Shown here in pieces: positions 37,308 through 44,992 of a stretch of DNA of 64,000 nt; position 1 is the stretch's first letter, and every line of letters starts with the position of its first letter. Below the pieces are notes generated by a model. The model saw only the letters and a program-made list of their open reading frames with translations, searched no databases and had not been told where the DNA came from. The stretch covers positions 1,798,001 through 1,862,000 of the forward strand of contig NZ_CP154858.1 in the NCBI RefSeq assembly GCF_041153465.1, given 5' to 3'. The position numbers and the translations under genes are program-made. The DNA is from Thermohahella caldifontis (GTDB lineage Bacteria; Pseudomonadota; Gammaproteobacteria; Pseudomonadales; Oleiphilaceae).

Positions 37308-37865
37308 ATGAATCCCACACGTGAAGAGATGCAAACCGTCTTTGAGGAAGCTGATTGCCTGCGCACCGAGGCTGAAGTCGACGCCGCCATAGACAAGGTT
37401 GCCCGGGAAATTACGGCAACACTGGCCGATGCCAACCCACTGGTGTTCTGCGTCATGACCGGCGGTCTGATCTTCTCCGGTCGCCTGCTGCCCAAGCTGG
37501 TTTTCCCCCTGGAACTGCACTACATTCACGCCACCCGCTACCGGATGGAAACCACCGGCGGCATCCTCGACTGGCTCGTCGAACCCCAGGTACCGCTGCG
37601 CGACCGGACCATCCTGATTCTGGATGACATCCTGGACGAAGGCACGACCCTGGCCGCCATTGAGGAATACTGCCTCAGGAAAGGCGCCAAGCGCGTCTAC
37701 ACGAGCGTGCTGGTGGACAAGAAGCACGACCGCAAGGCACGCCCGGGCATGAAGTGCGACTTTACCGGCATGGAAGTGGAAGACCGTTTCCTGTTCGGCT
37801 ACGGCATGGACTACAAGGGCTACTGGCGCAACGCCCCGGGGATCTACGCCGTCAAAGGTCTCTGA
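37308..37865 (+). CDS. hpt: Hypoxanthine(-guanine) phosphoribosyltransferase
   Basis: 185-residue purine-salvage enzyme. The PRPP-binding loop is LILDDILDEGTTLAA (about 99-113), an early active-site loop is VMTGGLIFSGRLL, and LVDKKHDRKARP holds the conserved purine-binding Lys. It converts hypoxanthine or guanine plus PRPP to the nucleotide. The ATG at 37308 lies just after a GGTAGAG stretch. ubiC follows after 6 bases. Confidence 0.93.
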   Translation: MNPTREEMQTVFEEADCLRTEAEVDAAIDKVAREITATLADANPLVFCVMTGGLIFSGRLLPKLVFPLELHYIHATRYRMETTGGILDWLVEPQVPLRDRTILILDDILDEGTTLAAIEEYCLRKGAKRVYTSVLVDKKHDRKARPGMKCDFTGMEVEDRFLFGYGMDYKGYWRNAPGIYAVKGL

Positions 37866-37871
37866 TGTCCC

Positions 37872-38435
37872 ATGACTGCCCCGGCCGCCGGAATTCCCCT
37901 GATCAGTCGCACACTGCTGAAATCGCTGCGCTGGACGGATGCGGGGCTTGTCCGCCAGTGTCTGCCCCCCGTGTGGCGCAACTGGCTGCTGGATGAGGGC
38001 TCCCTGACAGCCCGGCTGATGGCCCGTTTCGGCACCGACAGCTTCCGGGTCCGGGTGCTGGCCACCCGCACACAGCAACCGGTCCTGTCCGAACGCATGG
38101 CACTGGCCCTGCCGCCACGCTTCCTGTGCTGGACGCGCGAAGTGGTACTGGTGTGCGGCGGACAGCCGCGCGTCGTGGCACGCACCCTCATTCCCCAGCA
38201 CGCCTTTACCGGAGCCGCCCGGCAGCTCCGCCTGCTGGGCGAACGTCCGCTGGGTGCCGCCCTGTTCCGGACACCCGGCATTGTCCGGCACCCCATGGAG
38301 GTGGCGGTCCTGCCGGCGCTGTCCGGCCATGCTCACGGCTGGGCCCGGCGCTCCGTGTTTGTCTTCCACGGCTGCCCGGTACTCGTCTGCGAATTTTTCC
38401 TCCCTGCCTGCCTGACACCCCCCGCCCTTTCGTGA
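37872..38435 (+). CDS. ubiC: Chorismate lyase UbiC
   Basis: 187-residue enzyme that releases 4-hydroxybenzoate from chorismate, the first step of ubiquinone synthesis. Recognisable parts are LLDEGSLTARL, ERMALALPPRFLCWTREVVLVCGG (active-site Arg/Glu region) and LGERPLGAALFRTPG. It sits directly before ubiA, the next enzyme of the pathway, 52 bases upstream. It has no strong ribosome site and starts 6 bases after hpt, so it may depend on translation of hpt. Confidence 0.9.
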   Translation: MTAPAAGIPLISRTLLKSLRWTDAGLVRQCLPPVWRNWLLDEGSLTARLMARFGTDSFRVRVLATRTQQPVLSERMALALPPRFLCWTREVVLVCGGQPRVVARTLIPQHAFTGAARQLRLLGERPLGAALFRTPGIVRHPMEVAVLPALSGHAHGWARRSVFVFHGCPVLVCEFFLPACLTPPALS

Positions 38436-38487
38436 AACCGCCTGTGCTGGTACACTCCGGCACAATCGTCCGGACAGGCAGGTGCAC

Positions 38488-39375
38488 ATGATCGAAACAT
38501 GGCTGAATCGTTTCCCCCTGCAACGTGATCACTGGCCCCATTACGTCCAGCTCATGCGGCTGGACAAGCCCATCGGCATCTACCTGCTCCTCTGGCCCAC
38601 CCTCTGGGGGCTGTTTGCCGCTGCCCGGGGGCTGCCCGATCCCGGCAATCTGATCATCTTTACCTTGGGCGTCGTGCTCATGCGTTCCGCCGGATGCGTC
38701 ATCAATGACTACGCGGACCGCCACATCGACGGACACGTCAAGCGCACACGCGACCGTCCCCTGGCGGCCGGCAAGGTCACCGAAGCCGAAGCCCTGACCC
38801 TGTTCGTCCTGCTGGTCTTGGGCGCCTTCATTCTGGTGCTGTTCACCAATACGCTGACCATCCTGCTGTCGTTTGGCGGTCTGGCGCTGGCGGCCACCTA
38901 TCCTTACATGAAGCGCCACACCTATCTGCCACAGGTGGTGCTGGGGGCGGCCTTCTCGTGGAGCATTCCCATGGCCTGGGCCGCCCAGACCGGCGACATC
39001 TCGCCCGTCGCCTGGCTCCTGTACACCGCCAACCTGCTCTGGACCGTCGCATACGACACGGAATATGCCATGGTGGACCGGGATGACGACCTGCGCATCG
39101 GGGTCAAGTCCACAGCGATACTCTTCGGCGAAGCCGACCGGGCCATGATTGCCATCCTCCAGGGGCTGTCCCTGTGTGCGCTCTGGCTGGCCGGTCAGCG
39201 GCTGGAACTGGGGCTGCCCTGGGTACTGGGCCTGCTCGGTGCCACCCTGCTGTTCATCTATCAGCACCACCTGATCCGCTATCGGGAACGGGACAACTGT
39301 TTCCGGGCCTTTCTGAACAATCACTGGGTGGGACTGGTCATTTTCATCGGTCTGGTTGCGGATCTGACCCGCTAA
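38488..39375 (+). CDS. ubiA: 4-hydroxybenzoate polyprenyltransferase
   Basis: 295-residue membrane enzyme that attaches the polyprenyl tail to 4-hydroxybenzoate. Two Asp-rich metal motifs: NDYADRHIDGHVKRTRDRPL and DTEYAMVDRDDDLRIGVKST. Eight or nine membrane helices. I prefer the ATG at 38488 over an upstream GTG at 38482; an AGG lies 9 bases before it. Forms a unit with ubiC. The next gene, phoB, has its own Pho-box promoter in the gap. Confidence 0.95.
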   Translation: MIETWLNRFPLQRDHWPHYVQLMRLDKPIGIYLLLWPTLWGLFAAARGLPDPGNLIIFTLGVVLMRSAGCVINDYADRHIDGHVKRTRDRPLAAGKVTEAEALTLFVLLVLGAFILVLFTNTLTILLSFGGLALAATYPYMKRHTYLPQVVLGAAFSWSIPMAWAAQTGDISPVAWLLYTANLLWTVAYDTEYAMVDRDDDLRIGVKSTAILFGEADRAMIAILQGLSLCALWLAGQRLELGLPWVLGLLGATLLFIYQHHLIRYRERDNCFRAFLNNHWVGLVIFIGLVADLTR

Positions 39376-39384
39376 TCGCCGCCG

Positions 39385-39418
39385 CTGTCACGGTTTTGTC
39401 ATATTCTGACTGTGTAAT
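39385..39418 (+). promoter_or_regulatory. Pho-box promoter of phoBR
   Basis: CTGTCAC (39385-39391), 4 bases, TTGTCAT (39396-39402), then 10 bases and a -10 hexamer TGTAAT (39413-39418). Start of transcription would be near 39425. This gives autoregulation by PhoB and also excludes the upstream in-frame ATG at 39422 as a likely start. Confidence 0.8.
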
Positions 39419-39451
39419 ACCATGGCAACACCGGACAGAAAGGACACCTTC

Positions 39452-40144
39452 ATGGGACGCAAACGCATCCTCATCGTTGATGACGAGCCCGCCATCCGGG
39501 AGATGATTGCCGTGGCACTGGAAATGGCGGACTACGACTACATGGAAGCCGGCGACGCCCGCGACGCCCACGCCAAGATCGTCGACCACAAGCCGGATCT
39601 GATTCTCCTTGACTGGATGCTGCCCGGCACATCCGGCATCGAACTCGCCCGGCGGCTCAAGCGCGACGAAAGCACGGCCGAAATTCCCGTCATCATGCTG
39701 ACCGCCAAGGCTGACGAGGACAACAAGATCCTCGGGCTGGAAACAGGGGCGGATGACTACATCACCAAACCCTTCTCGCCGCGTGAGCTCGTGGCCCGGC
39801 TCAAGGCCGTGCTGCGTCGCGCCACCCCTCACGGCGTGGAAAGCCCCATTGAAGTGGAAGGGCTCCGGCTGGATCCGGTCAGCCACCGTGTCACCGCCCA
39901 CGGCGAGCCGATCACCATGGGGCCCACCGAGTACAAGCTGCTGCAGTTCTTCATGACCCATCCGGAGCGTGTCTACAGCCGCAGTCAGTTGCTGGATCAG
40001 GTCTGGGGCGGTAATGTGTACGTTGAAGAGCGCACCGTGGATGTGCACATCCGCCGCCTGCGCAAGGCCCTCAGCCCCCACCACGACCATTTTGTCCAGA
40101 CGGTCCGGGGCACGGGCTACCGGTTCTCCACCCAGACGGAGTGA
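39452..40144 (+). CDS. phoB: Phosphate regulon response regulator PhoB
   Basis: 230-residue OmpR-type regulator. Receiver domain with acidic pocket (VDDE), phosphorylated Asp54 (LLDWMLPG) and Lys in ITKPFSPREL; C-terminal winged helix with YSRSQLLDQVWGGNVYVEERTVDVHIRRLRKAL. The ATG at 39452 follows AAGGA. Paired with phoR, whose start comes 5 bases after its stop. It should activate the pst genes and itself through the Pho boxes listed here. Confidence 0.97.
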   Translation: MGRKRILIVDDEPAIREMIAVALEMADYDYMEAGDARDAHAKIVDHKPDLILLDWMLPGTSGIELARRLKRDESTAEIPVIMLTAKADEDNKILGLETGADDYITKPFSPRELVARLKAVLRRATPHGVESPIEVEGLRLDPVSHRVTAHGEPITMGPTEYKLLQFFMTHPERVYSRSQLLDQVWGGNVYVEERTVDVHIRRLRKALSPHHDHFVQTVRGTGYRFSTQTE

Positions 40145-40148
40145 CGGC

Positions 40149-41486
40149 ATGACGCCACGCCCGGCCGGCGAATACATCCGCAACCTGCTCCTGGCACTGG
40201 CCGCCACCGCGCTGGCAGGTGCCTTGGCCGGCTCCGTGCTCTGGGGGCTCACCCTCGGCCTCGCCGCCTACCTGCTCTGGACGTTGCGGCAGGTCTTCCG
40301 GCTGTACCAATGGCTGAACCAGGATCAACCGGGCGAGCCGCCGGAAAGCCGCGGCCTGTGGGGCGACATCTTCGACCGGATCTACCGGATCCAGCGCCGC
40401 CAGGAGGCCGCCAACGCCAGGCTGCAGTCATTCATCCGGCGCATTCAGGACTCGGTCAATGCACTGGATGACGCCGTCCTCCTGACCAACAAGCGCGGCG
40501 ATCTCGAATGGTGGAACCGGACCGCAGAAACCCTGCTTGGCCTGCGCGTACCGGACGACCGGGGGCAGTTCATCTGCAACCTGATCCGTGACCCGCAGTT
40601 CCGGCGCTACTTTGACGCCCGCAACTACGATGAACCGCTGACACTGCGCATCGAGCGGGGCCCGCGTCGGCACATCCGCTTCCAGATCACCCTTTTTGGT
40701 GAAGGGGACAGACTGATTCTTGCCTCCGACGTGACGCGACTCCACCATCTGGAGAAAATGCGCCGCGACTTTGTCAGCAACGTATCCCACGAGCTGCGGA
40801 CGCCGCTCACGGTCATCGAAGGCTACCTGGAAACCCTGCAGGACTATGGCGAGGACATTCCGCCCCGCTTCCGGCGCATGATCGACCAGATGGCCGGTCA
40901 GGCCAGGCGCATGGATGCGCTGGTCACGGATCTGCTCATGCTCTCCCGCATCGAAAGTCAGGGGGAGACCCTGCGCAGCGAACCGGTCAATGTTCCGGGC
41001 CTGCTGTATGCCATCTGTCAGGAAACCCGTCCCCTGGCACAGAACAAGCACCAGCACATGACGCTGACCGTGGACTGGGAAGGCGGCCTGCAGGGGGATG
41101 ATCAGCAGTTGCGCAGCTGCTTTGCCAATCTGATCGTCAATGCCATCAAGTACACCCCCGAACGGGGAGAAATCCGCATCCGCTGGGCATGGGTTGACGG
41201 TGAGGCACGCCTGACCGTCAGCGACACCGGCATCGGCATTGATCCGGTCCACATCCCCCGCCTGACCGAGCGCTTCTACCGCGCCGACCCGTCACGCAGC
41301 CCGGATACCGGCGGCACCGGGCTGGGACTGGCCATCGTCAAGCATGTGCTGATCAACCACAATGCCCGGCTGGAGATTCACAGCCGTCCCGGCGAGGGCA
41401 GCACGTTCACCTGCATTTTTCCACCCCCCAGGCTGGTTCGCCCCGAAGCGCTGCCCCGGCCCACAAGGCGTACCAGCGAAGGCTGA
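40149..41486 (+). CDS. phoR: Phosphate regulon sensor histidine kinase PhoR
   Basis: 445-residue sensor kinase. N-terminal hydrophobic region (about 11-55) with one or two helices and almost no periplasmic part, as in PhoR; a PAS-like domain (about 98-195); phosphorylated His214 in VSNVSHELRTPL; ATP-binding N box NLIVNAIKYTPE and glycine boxes DTGIGI and GGTGLGLAIVKH. It starts 5 bases after phoB. Senses phosphate via the Pst system and PhoU. Confidence 0.96.
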   Translation: MTPRPAGEYIRNLLLALAATALAGALAGSVLWGLTLGLAAYLLWTLRQVFRLYQWLNQDQPGEPPESRGLWGDIFDRIYRIQRRQEAANARLQSFIRRIQDSVNALDDAVLLTNKRGDLEWWNRTAETLLGLRVPDDRGQFICNLIRDPQFRRYFDARNYDEPLTLRIERGPRRHIRFQITLFGEGDRLILASDVTRLHHLEKMRRDFVSNVSHELRTPLTVIEGYLETLQDYGEDIPPRFRRMIDQMAGQARRMDALVTDLLMLSRIESQGETLRSEPVNVPGLLYAICQETRPLAQNKHQHMTLTVDWEGGLQGDDQQLRSCFANLIVNAIKYTPERGEIRIRWAWVDGEARLTVSDTGIGIDPVHIPRLTERFYRADPSRSPDTGGTGLGLAIVKHVLINHNARLEIHSRPGEGSTFTCIFPPPRLVRPEALPRPTRRTSEG

Positions 41487-41530
41487 ACAGCGGCGCGGAA
41501 CCGTTCCGGCACGGACCGGAGACAAGCGGT

Positions 41531-42379
41531 TCAGAGGCGTGCAATCAGGCGGGACAAGCTTTCGAGCTTTTGCGGATCTTCATCCACAAAGCGGACGATG
41601 ATGCTCACGAAAGTGCTGTCTGCGGTGCGCTCAAGCGCCTGCAGCGCATGGATGTATCCGTTGAGACGCTCCACCTTGCCCTCTTCGATTTCCAGATCCA
41701 CCACCGCCGGCTCCAGAATACCCGGAAATCCCTTTCCCGTGCGCACGACCAGCTTCACGTCCGTGAGGGCAATGGCCTTCACGACCGCAGGCAGGGCCAG
41801 CGAAGCGGATCGCAGCTGGGCCAGCATCTGACTTTTCACCGGCCTGGCCGGTTTGGTGTCTTCAGCCTTGCGTCCCCCCGTCAGCAACTGGGCACTGTCT
41901 GCAAAGGGGCCCGGCGTCTGATTCCGGGGCGGTGCCCCACCCGTGAGCACCTCGGCGGAGCCTGCAAAGGGATTTCTGGCCGCGGCCTGCGGAGCATTCC
42001 GGAGCTTGGAGCCCAGCGCCTTGGTGACCTTCTGGGTCAGGGCATCGGCACTGAAAGGCTTGGTCAGGTAGTCCGACACGCCGGCCTGAACGGCCTTCAC
42101 CACATGATCCCGGTCTCCCCGGCTGGTGACCATGACGAAGGGGATGGTCTTGTAGGCATCATGCTGACGCGCCCATTCCAGCAGCTCGACCCCCGACATC
42201 TCAGGCATTTCCCAGTCGCAGAGAATCAGGTCAAAGTGCGTCTTGTTCATCAGCACCTGAGCACGCCGGCCATTGACCGCATCATCCACCTGCAGCTGCG
42301 GAAAGCGGTTGCGCAGCGTACGCTTGACCATGTCCCGGACGAAGGACGCATCGTCCACTACCAATACTTTCAGCGCCAT
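41531..42379 (-). CDS. Response regulator with duplicated linker motif and uncharacterised C-terminal domain
   Basis: 282 residues. N-terminal CheY-like receiver (about 1-125) with Asp9/Asp10, phosphorylated Asp55 (LCDWEMPE) and Lys in LTKPFSADAL. A linker carries two copies of a 12-residue motif, PFAGSAEVLTGG (137-148) and PFADSAQLLTGG (158-169). The C-terminal 90 residues (KLVVRTGKGFPGILEPAVVDLEIEEGKVERLNGYI...) resemble a PilZ-like beta domain but I cannot confirm it. Ribosome site AAGGTGAGG. Convergent with phoR, with 44 bases between; no kinase is next to it. Confidence 0.85.
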   Translation of the reverse strand: MALKVLVVDDASFVRDMVKRTLRNRFPQLQVDDAVNGRRAQVLMNKTHFDLILCDWEMPEMSGVELLEWARQHDAYKTIPFVMVTSRGDRDHVVKAVQAGVSDYLTKPFSADALTQKVTKALGSKLRNAPQAAARNPFAGSAEVLTGGAPPRNQTPGPFADSAQLLTGGRKAEDTKPARPVKSQMLAQLRSASLALPAVVKAIALTDVKLVVRTGKGFPGILEPAVVDLEIEEGKVERLNGYIHALQALERTADSTFVSIIVRFVDEDPQKLESLSRLIARL

Positions 42380-42427
42380 GAAGCCTCACCTTGTCACCCT
42401 GTCTTTCAAGGGTAGCAGTTTTTTCTC

Positions 42428-43273
42428 TCAGCGCAGACGTTTGACGATTTCCGGCCGTTCCGGCTGCTCAGGCGTCGCTGCCGGCCTTCCGGCTCCGGTT
42501 GCGGCCGATGCCTCCTCGCCTGACTGCATGGTAGCCAGCGGTTTCATGAGGCCGCCTTCACGCACCCAGCAGGCCACACCACCGGCCACCGCCGCCGGAA
42601 TGGCAAACAGGTTGACGAACGGAATCAGGGTCCCGACCCAGACACTGCCACCGAATCCGAGTGCCAGCGCCCGCCTTTCCCGCGCAAAACGTTTCACCGC
42701 CGAAAAGGGCTGGCCGTTGTTGTCCGCAATGTAGTCAAAGAATTCCAGCGCCATCATCCAGGCACTCAGCAACCACCAGAGCACCGTGGAGACCATCTGC
42801 ACCACCGGCATCAAGCCGAGCACGAACAGCACCAGCGCACGAGGCAGGTAGTACAGAAGCTTCACCACCTCGCGCCACAGGGTTCTCGGCACCAGCAGCA
42901 TCCAGTCCTGCCAGCCGCCGGCATCCTGTCGTCTGCCACCACGCAGCCGGACCTCCACCTTCTCCGCCAGGAGCGCATAGAACGGGGCGCCGATCAGTGT
43001 CGCAAAGAACACATAGGCATACACGATCAGCAGCACAAGCAGAATGGCAAACACCCCCCAGAGCAGCCAGGAGACAAATTCCAGCCAGCCCGGAATATAG
43101 CCCATCAGGCTGCTCATCCAGCCGTCAAATGCCTGCCACGCCCAGCGGAAGATGAAGACGAAGATGACCGTATTGAGAAAGATGGGGATCCAGACATAGC
43201 GCCGCATGCCCGGTTGCCGGATGATGCGGAAGCCTTCCATGAAATAGTCAAAGCCACGTCCCATTTCGTTCAT
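42428..43273 (-). CDS. cysZ: Sulfate transporter CysZ-family protein
   Basis: 281-residue membrane protein with about four long hydrophobic segments. Family landmarks: GFDYFMEGFRIIRQPGMRRYVWIPIFLN, YAYVFFATLIGAPFYALLAEKVE and FFDYIADNNGQPF. CysZ imports sulfate for cysteine synthesis in E. coli. The C-terminal tail after the last helix is rich in Ala and Pro. Divergent from a VanZ-like gene and in tandem with the response regulator, 48 bases away. Confidence 0.9.
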   Translation of the reverse strand: MNEMGRGFDYFMEGFRIIRQPGMRRYVWIPIFLNTVIFVFIFRWAWQAFDGWMSSLMGYIPGWLEFVSWLLWGVFAILLVLLIVYAYVFFATLIGAPFYALLAEKVEVRLRGGRRQDAGGWQDWMLLVPRTLWREVVKLLYYLPRALVLFVLGLMPVVQMVSTVLWWLLSAWMMALEFFDYIADNNGQPFSAVKRFARERRALALGFGGSVWVGTLIPFVNLFAIPAAVAGGVACWVREGGLMKPLATMQSGEEASAATGAGRPAATPEQPERPEIVKRLR

Positions 43274-43323
43274 TGCACGTCTGTCTCTTGGGTAAAGGGA
43301 GACTTTACTTTATCATCGCGCCC

Positions 43324-43737
43324 ATGACGACGCACCCCTTATCCCCTGCAGCCCGCTGGCTGCTCGGTCTGTACAGGATACCCTGGCTGCTCTGGCCCCT
43401 GCGCGGTGGCCATGTGCTGTCGCTGGCGTGGGCATTCTGGCTGGCCCTCCGGCCGGTAGAAGAACTGCCCCTGCCCGACATCAATGACAAGGTCGCCCAT
43501 GCCGTGGGACTGGGCGCGCTGACCCTCGCCGCCGGCCTGCTCCACCGGCGCCTGCCCATTGCCTGGCTGGCTGCGCTGCTGATGGGTTACGGCATCGCCA
43601 TCGAAGTTGCACAGTCCTTTGTGCCCTGGCGCAGTGCCAGTCTGGCGGACGTGATGGCCGACGCCCTGGGTGTCCTGATCGCCACCGTCCTGCTGCACAA
43701 CACCGCCATGCTGCGACAATTTCGTACATCCGTGTAA
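43324..43737 (+). CDS. VanZ-family membrane protein
   Basis: 137-residue protein with about four helices. The VanZ-type core is DINDKVAHAVGLGALTLAAGLL followed by YGIAIEVAQSFVPWRSASLADVMADALGVLIA. A longer frame upstream is possible, but the ATG at 43324 starts the natural protein. No obvious ribosome site. Function of the family outside teicoplanin resistance is unknown. Divergent from cysZ; the CsrB-like RNA follows on the same strand. Confidence 0.82.
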   Translation: MTTHPLSPAARWLLGLYRIPWLLWPLRGGHVLSLAWAFWLALRPVEELPLPDINDKVAHAVGLGALTLAAGLLHRRLPIAWLAALLMGYGIAIEVAQSFVPWRSASLADVMADALGVLIATVLLHNTAMLRQFRTSV

Positions 43738-43932
43738 TACATTGACTACAGTTTGCCTGCGATTTTGTCACTTTGTGACCATCCGAAATACCTGACACAT
43801 GCGAACACGTCAATTTATCTGTTTGTTTTACAATACCTTTTTGTCAAGATGACAGACTGCGCCCGGAACCGCTGGCCCCCTCATAAATTTATACCCCCCC
43901 ACAAGAGCAACTGACTGAGGCATAATTTCTCC
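43738..43932. other. Upstream region of the CsrB-like RNA
   Basis: AT-richer than its surroundings, no credible gene. It holds two short palindromes, GTCAC-TTT-GTGAC (43767-43779) and TGTCA-AGA-TGACA (43842-43854), and a CATAAT -10 hexamer (43921-43926) without a -35. That fits an activator-dependent promoter for the RNA. I could not find a clear GacA-type box. Confidence 0.45.
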
Positions 43933-44252
43933 TGTCAGGACGACACGGATACAGGACGCACCAGGACGGCATCTCCACAGGAAGTGGGGGGAAGCAGGGA
44001 TCAGGGATCAACGCTTGAGGGATTCTCCAATTGCTGACCTGTCTGCCAGGGAAGGACGGACATCACGGCAGGACGCCGGAAATCTATTCCAGTTCCGCAG
44101 GGATCGCACCGTTCGGCAGGAGGCCGGCATCGCACGGACAGCACTTCACGGCAGGACGCCGTACTACGGAGCTATCAGGAAGGGAGTCGCACGAAGGCAG
44201 GATGCCAACAGGACCCAGTGCGTGAAAGGGCGGCTGACCACCGCCCTTTTTC
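43933..44252 (+). ncRNA. CsrB/RsmZ-like small RNA that would sequester CsrA
   Basis: No credible protein gene lies between the VanZ-like gene and the methyltransferase gene. Instead, by eye, about 280 bases of the plus strand carry 22 GGA triplets, mostly as CAGGACG, CAGGATG, CAGGAAG or CAGGGAT; GGA is the core of CsrA/RsmA binding sites. The same stretch has only about five TCC. The series ends at a strong intrinsic terminator (44225-44250). A CATAAT -10 lies just before the first repeat, giving an RNA of about 320 bases, near the size of E. coli CsrB (about 370). Such RNAs titrate CsrA and switch carbon use, motility and biofilm formation. Start is approximate. Function is inferred from the repeat pattern. 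Confidence 0.82.
44225..44250. terminator. Intrinsic terminator of the CsrB-like RNA
   Basis: AAAGGGCGG paired with CCGCCCTTT around a 7-base loop, followed by TTCTTTTC on the plus strand. On the minus strand the same hairpin is followed by TTTC and may also end the methyltransferase transcript. Confidence 0.85.
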
Positions 44253-44265
44253 TTTTCAGTGCAGG

Positions 44266-44916
44266 TCACACCCCCGGGGCGTGATACACACGCACCACGT
44301 TGAATTCCTCGAACTCATTGAGATCCGGACAGGTCACCGCCTCACCGGTGGACACCAGCCGGTAACCCTCGGCCTGCAGGGAGCGTATCCGCGAGTCCGC
44401 CAGCCACACGTCACGGGCCACCTCCCGGAAGCGGGCAAGCAGGGGCAGATTTTCCCGGTCATACAGGATGTCGGCAGCGGTCAGCACATCCACCTTGCCC
44501 TCCGGCAGCTGGTCGATGACGTCCAGCGCCACCCCATTGAGCACCGCGTTGGCCCGGACCGCTTCCAGTGCCAGCGGGTCAATGTCACAGGCCAGCACCT
44601 GTTTCGCGCCGGCCAGCGCCGCCGCAATGGCCACCACGCCGGACCCGGGCCCCACATCCACGACCACCTTGCCCCGCACGCGCTCCGGGTGATCCAGCAG
44701 ATCCCGCGCCAGCACCTGGCCACTTGCCCAGCAAAAGCTCCAGTAGGCCGGCTCGGCCACCACACGCTGGGCCTCATCGTGGGACAGCGGCCCCTGCATG
44801 GACTCGGGATCAAACAGATACAGGCGGATTTCCGGCACGCGCGGCAGGGGCGTGGCCAGCAAACAGGCGCGCGGGAGGGTTTCCCGCAAGCGTTGAAGAA
44901 GGTGTTCCGGCGTCAT
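44266..44916 (-). CDS. Class I SAM-dependent methyltransferase (ETFB/PrmA-like)
   Basis: 216-residue methyltransferase. The SAM-binding motif is VVVDVGPGSGVVAIAAALAGA, followed by LACDIDPLALEAVRANAVLNG and a post-motif DVLTAADILYDRENL. AYWSFCWASGQVLARDLLD just before is typical of the ETFB lysine methyltransferase/PrmA-like group. A GTG at 44952 is an alternative start, but the ATG at 44916 (MTPEHLLQRL) gives a natural length; neither has a strong ribosome site. Substrate unknown, probably a protein lysine. Divergent from mnmH. Confidence 0.85.
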   Translation of the reverse strand: MTPEHLLQRLRETLPRACLLATPLPRVPEIRLYLFDPESMQGPLSHDEAQRVVAEPAYWSFCWASGQVLARDLLDHPERVRGKVVVDVGPGSGVVAIAAALAGAKQVLACDIDPLALEAVRANAVLNGVALDVIDQLPEGKVDVLTAADILYDRENLPLLARFREVARDVWLADSRIRSLQAEGYRLVSTGEAVTCPDLNEFEEFNVVRVYHAPGV

Positions 44917-44992
44917 GGCGGCCAAGCTTAGCAGACTCTGCACGCCCGGCACAAATGAGGTAAAATCAGCCCCCCGAATGAGGAGAAGACCC

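Noticed and set aside
36921..38489. 522-residue frame that would fuse rubredoxin to a long N-terminal part
   Set aside because: The added part is antisense to hpt and ubiC and not protein-like; rubredoxin has its own ribosome site and start.
44015..44284. An 89-residue open frame inside the CsrB-like region
   Set aside because: Low-complexity, no ribosome site, and fully explained by the GGA-repeat RNA and its terminator.
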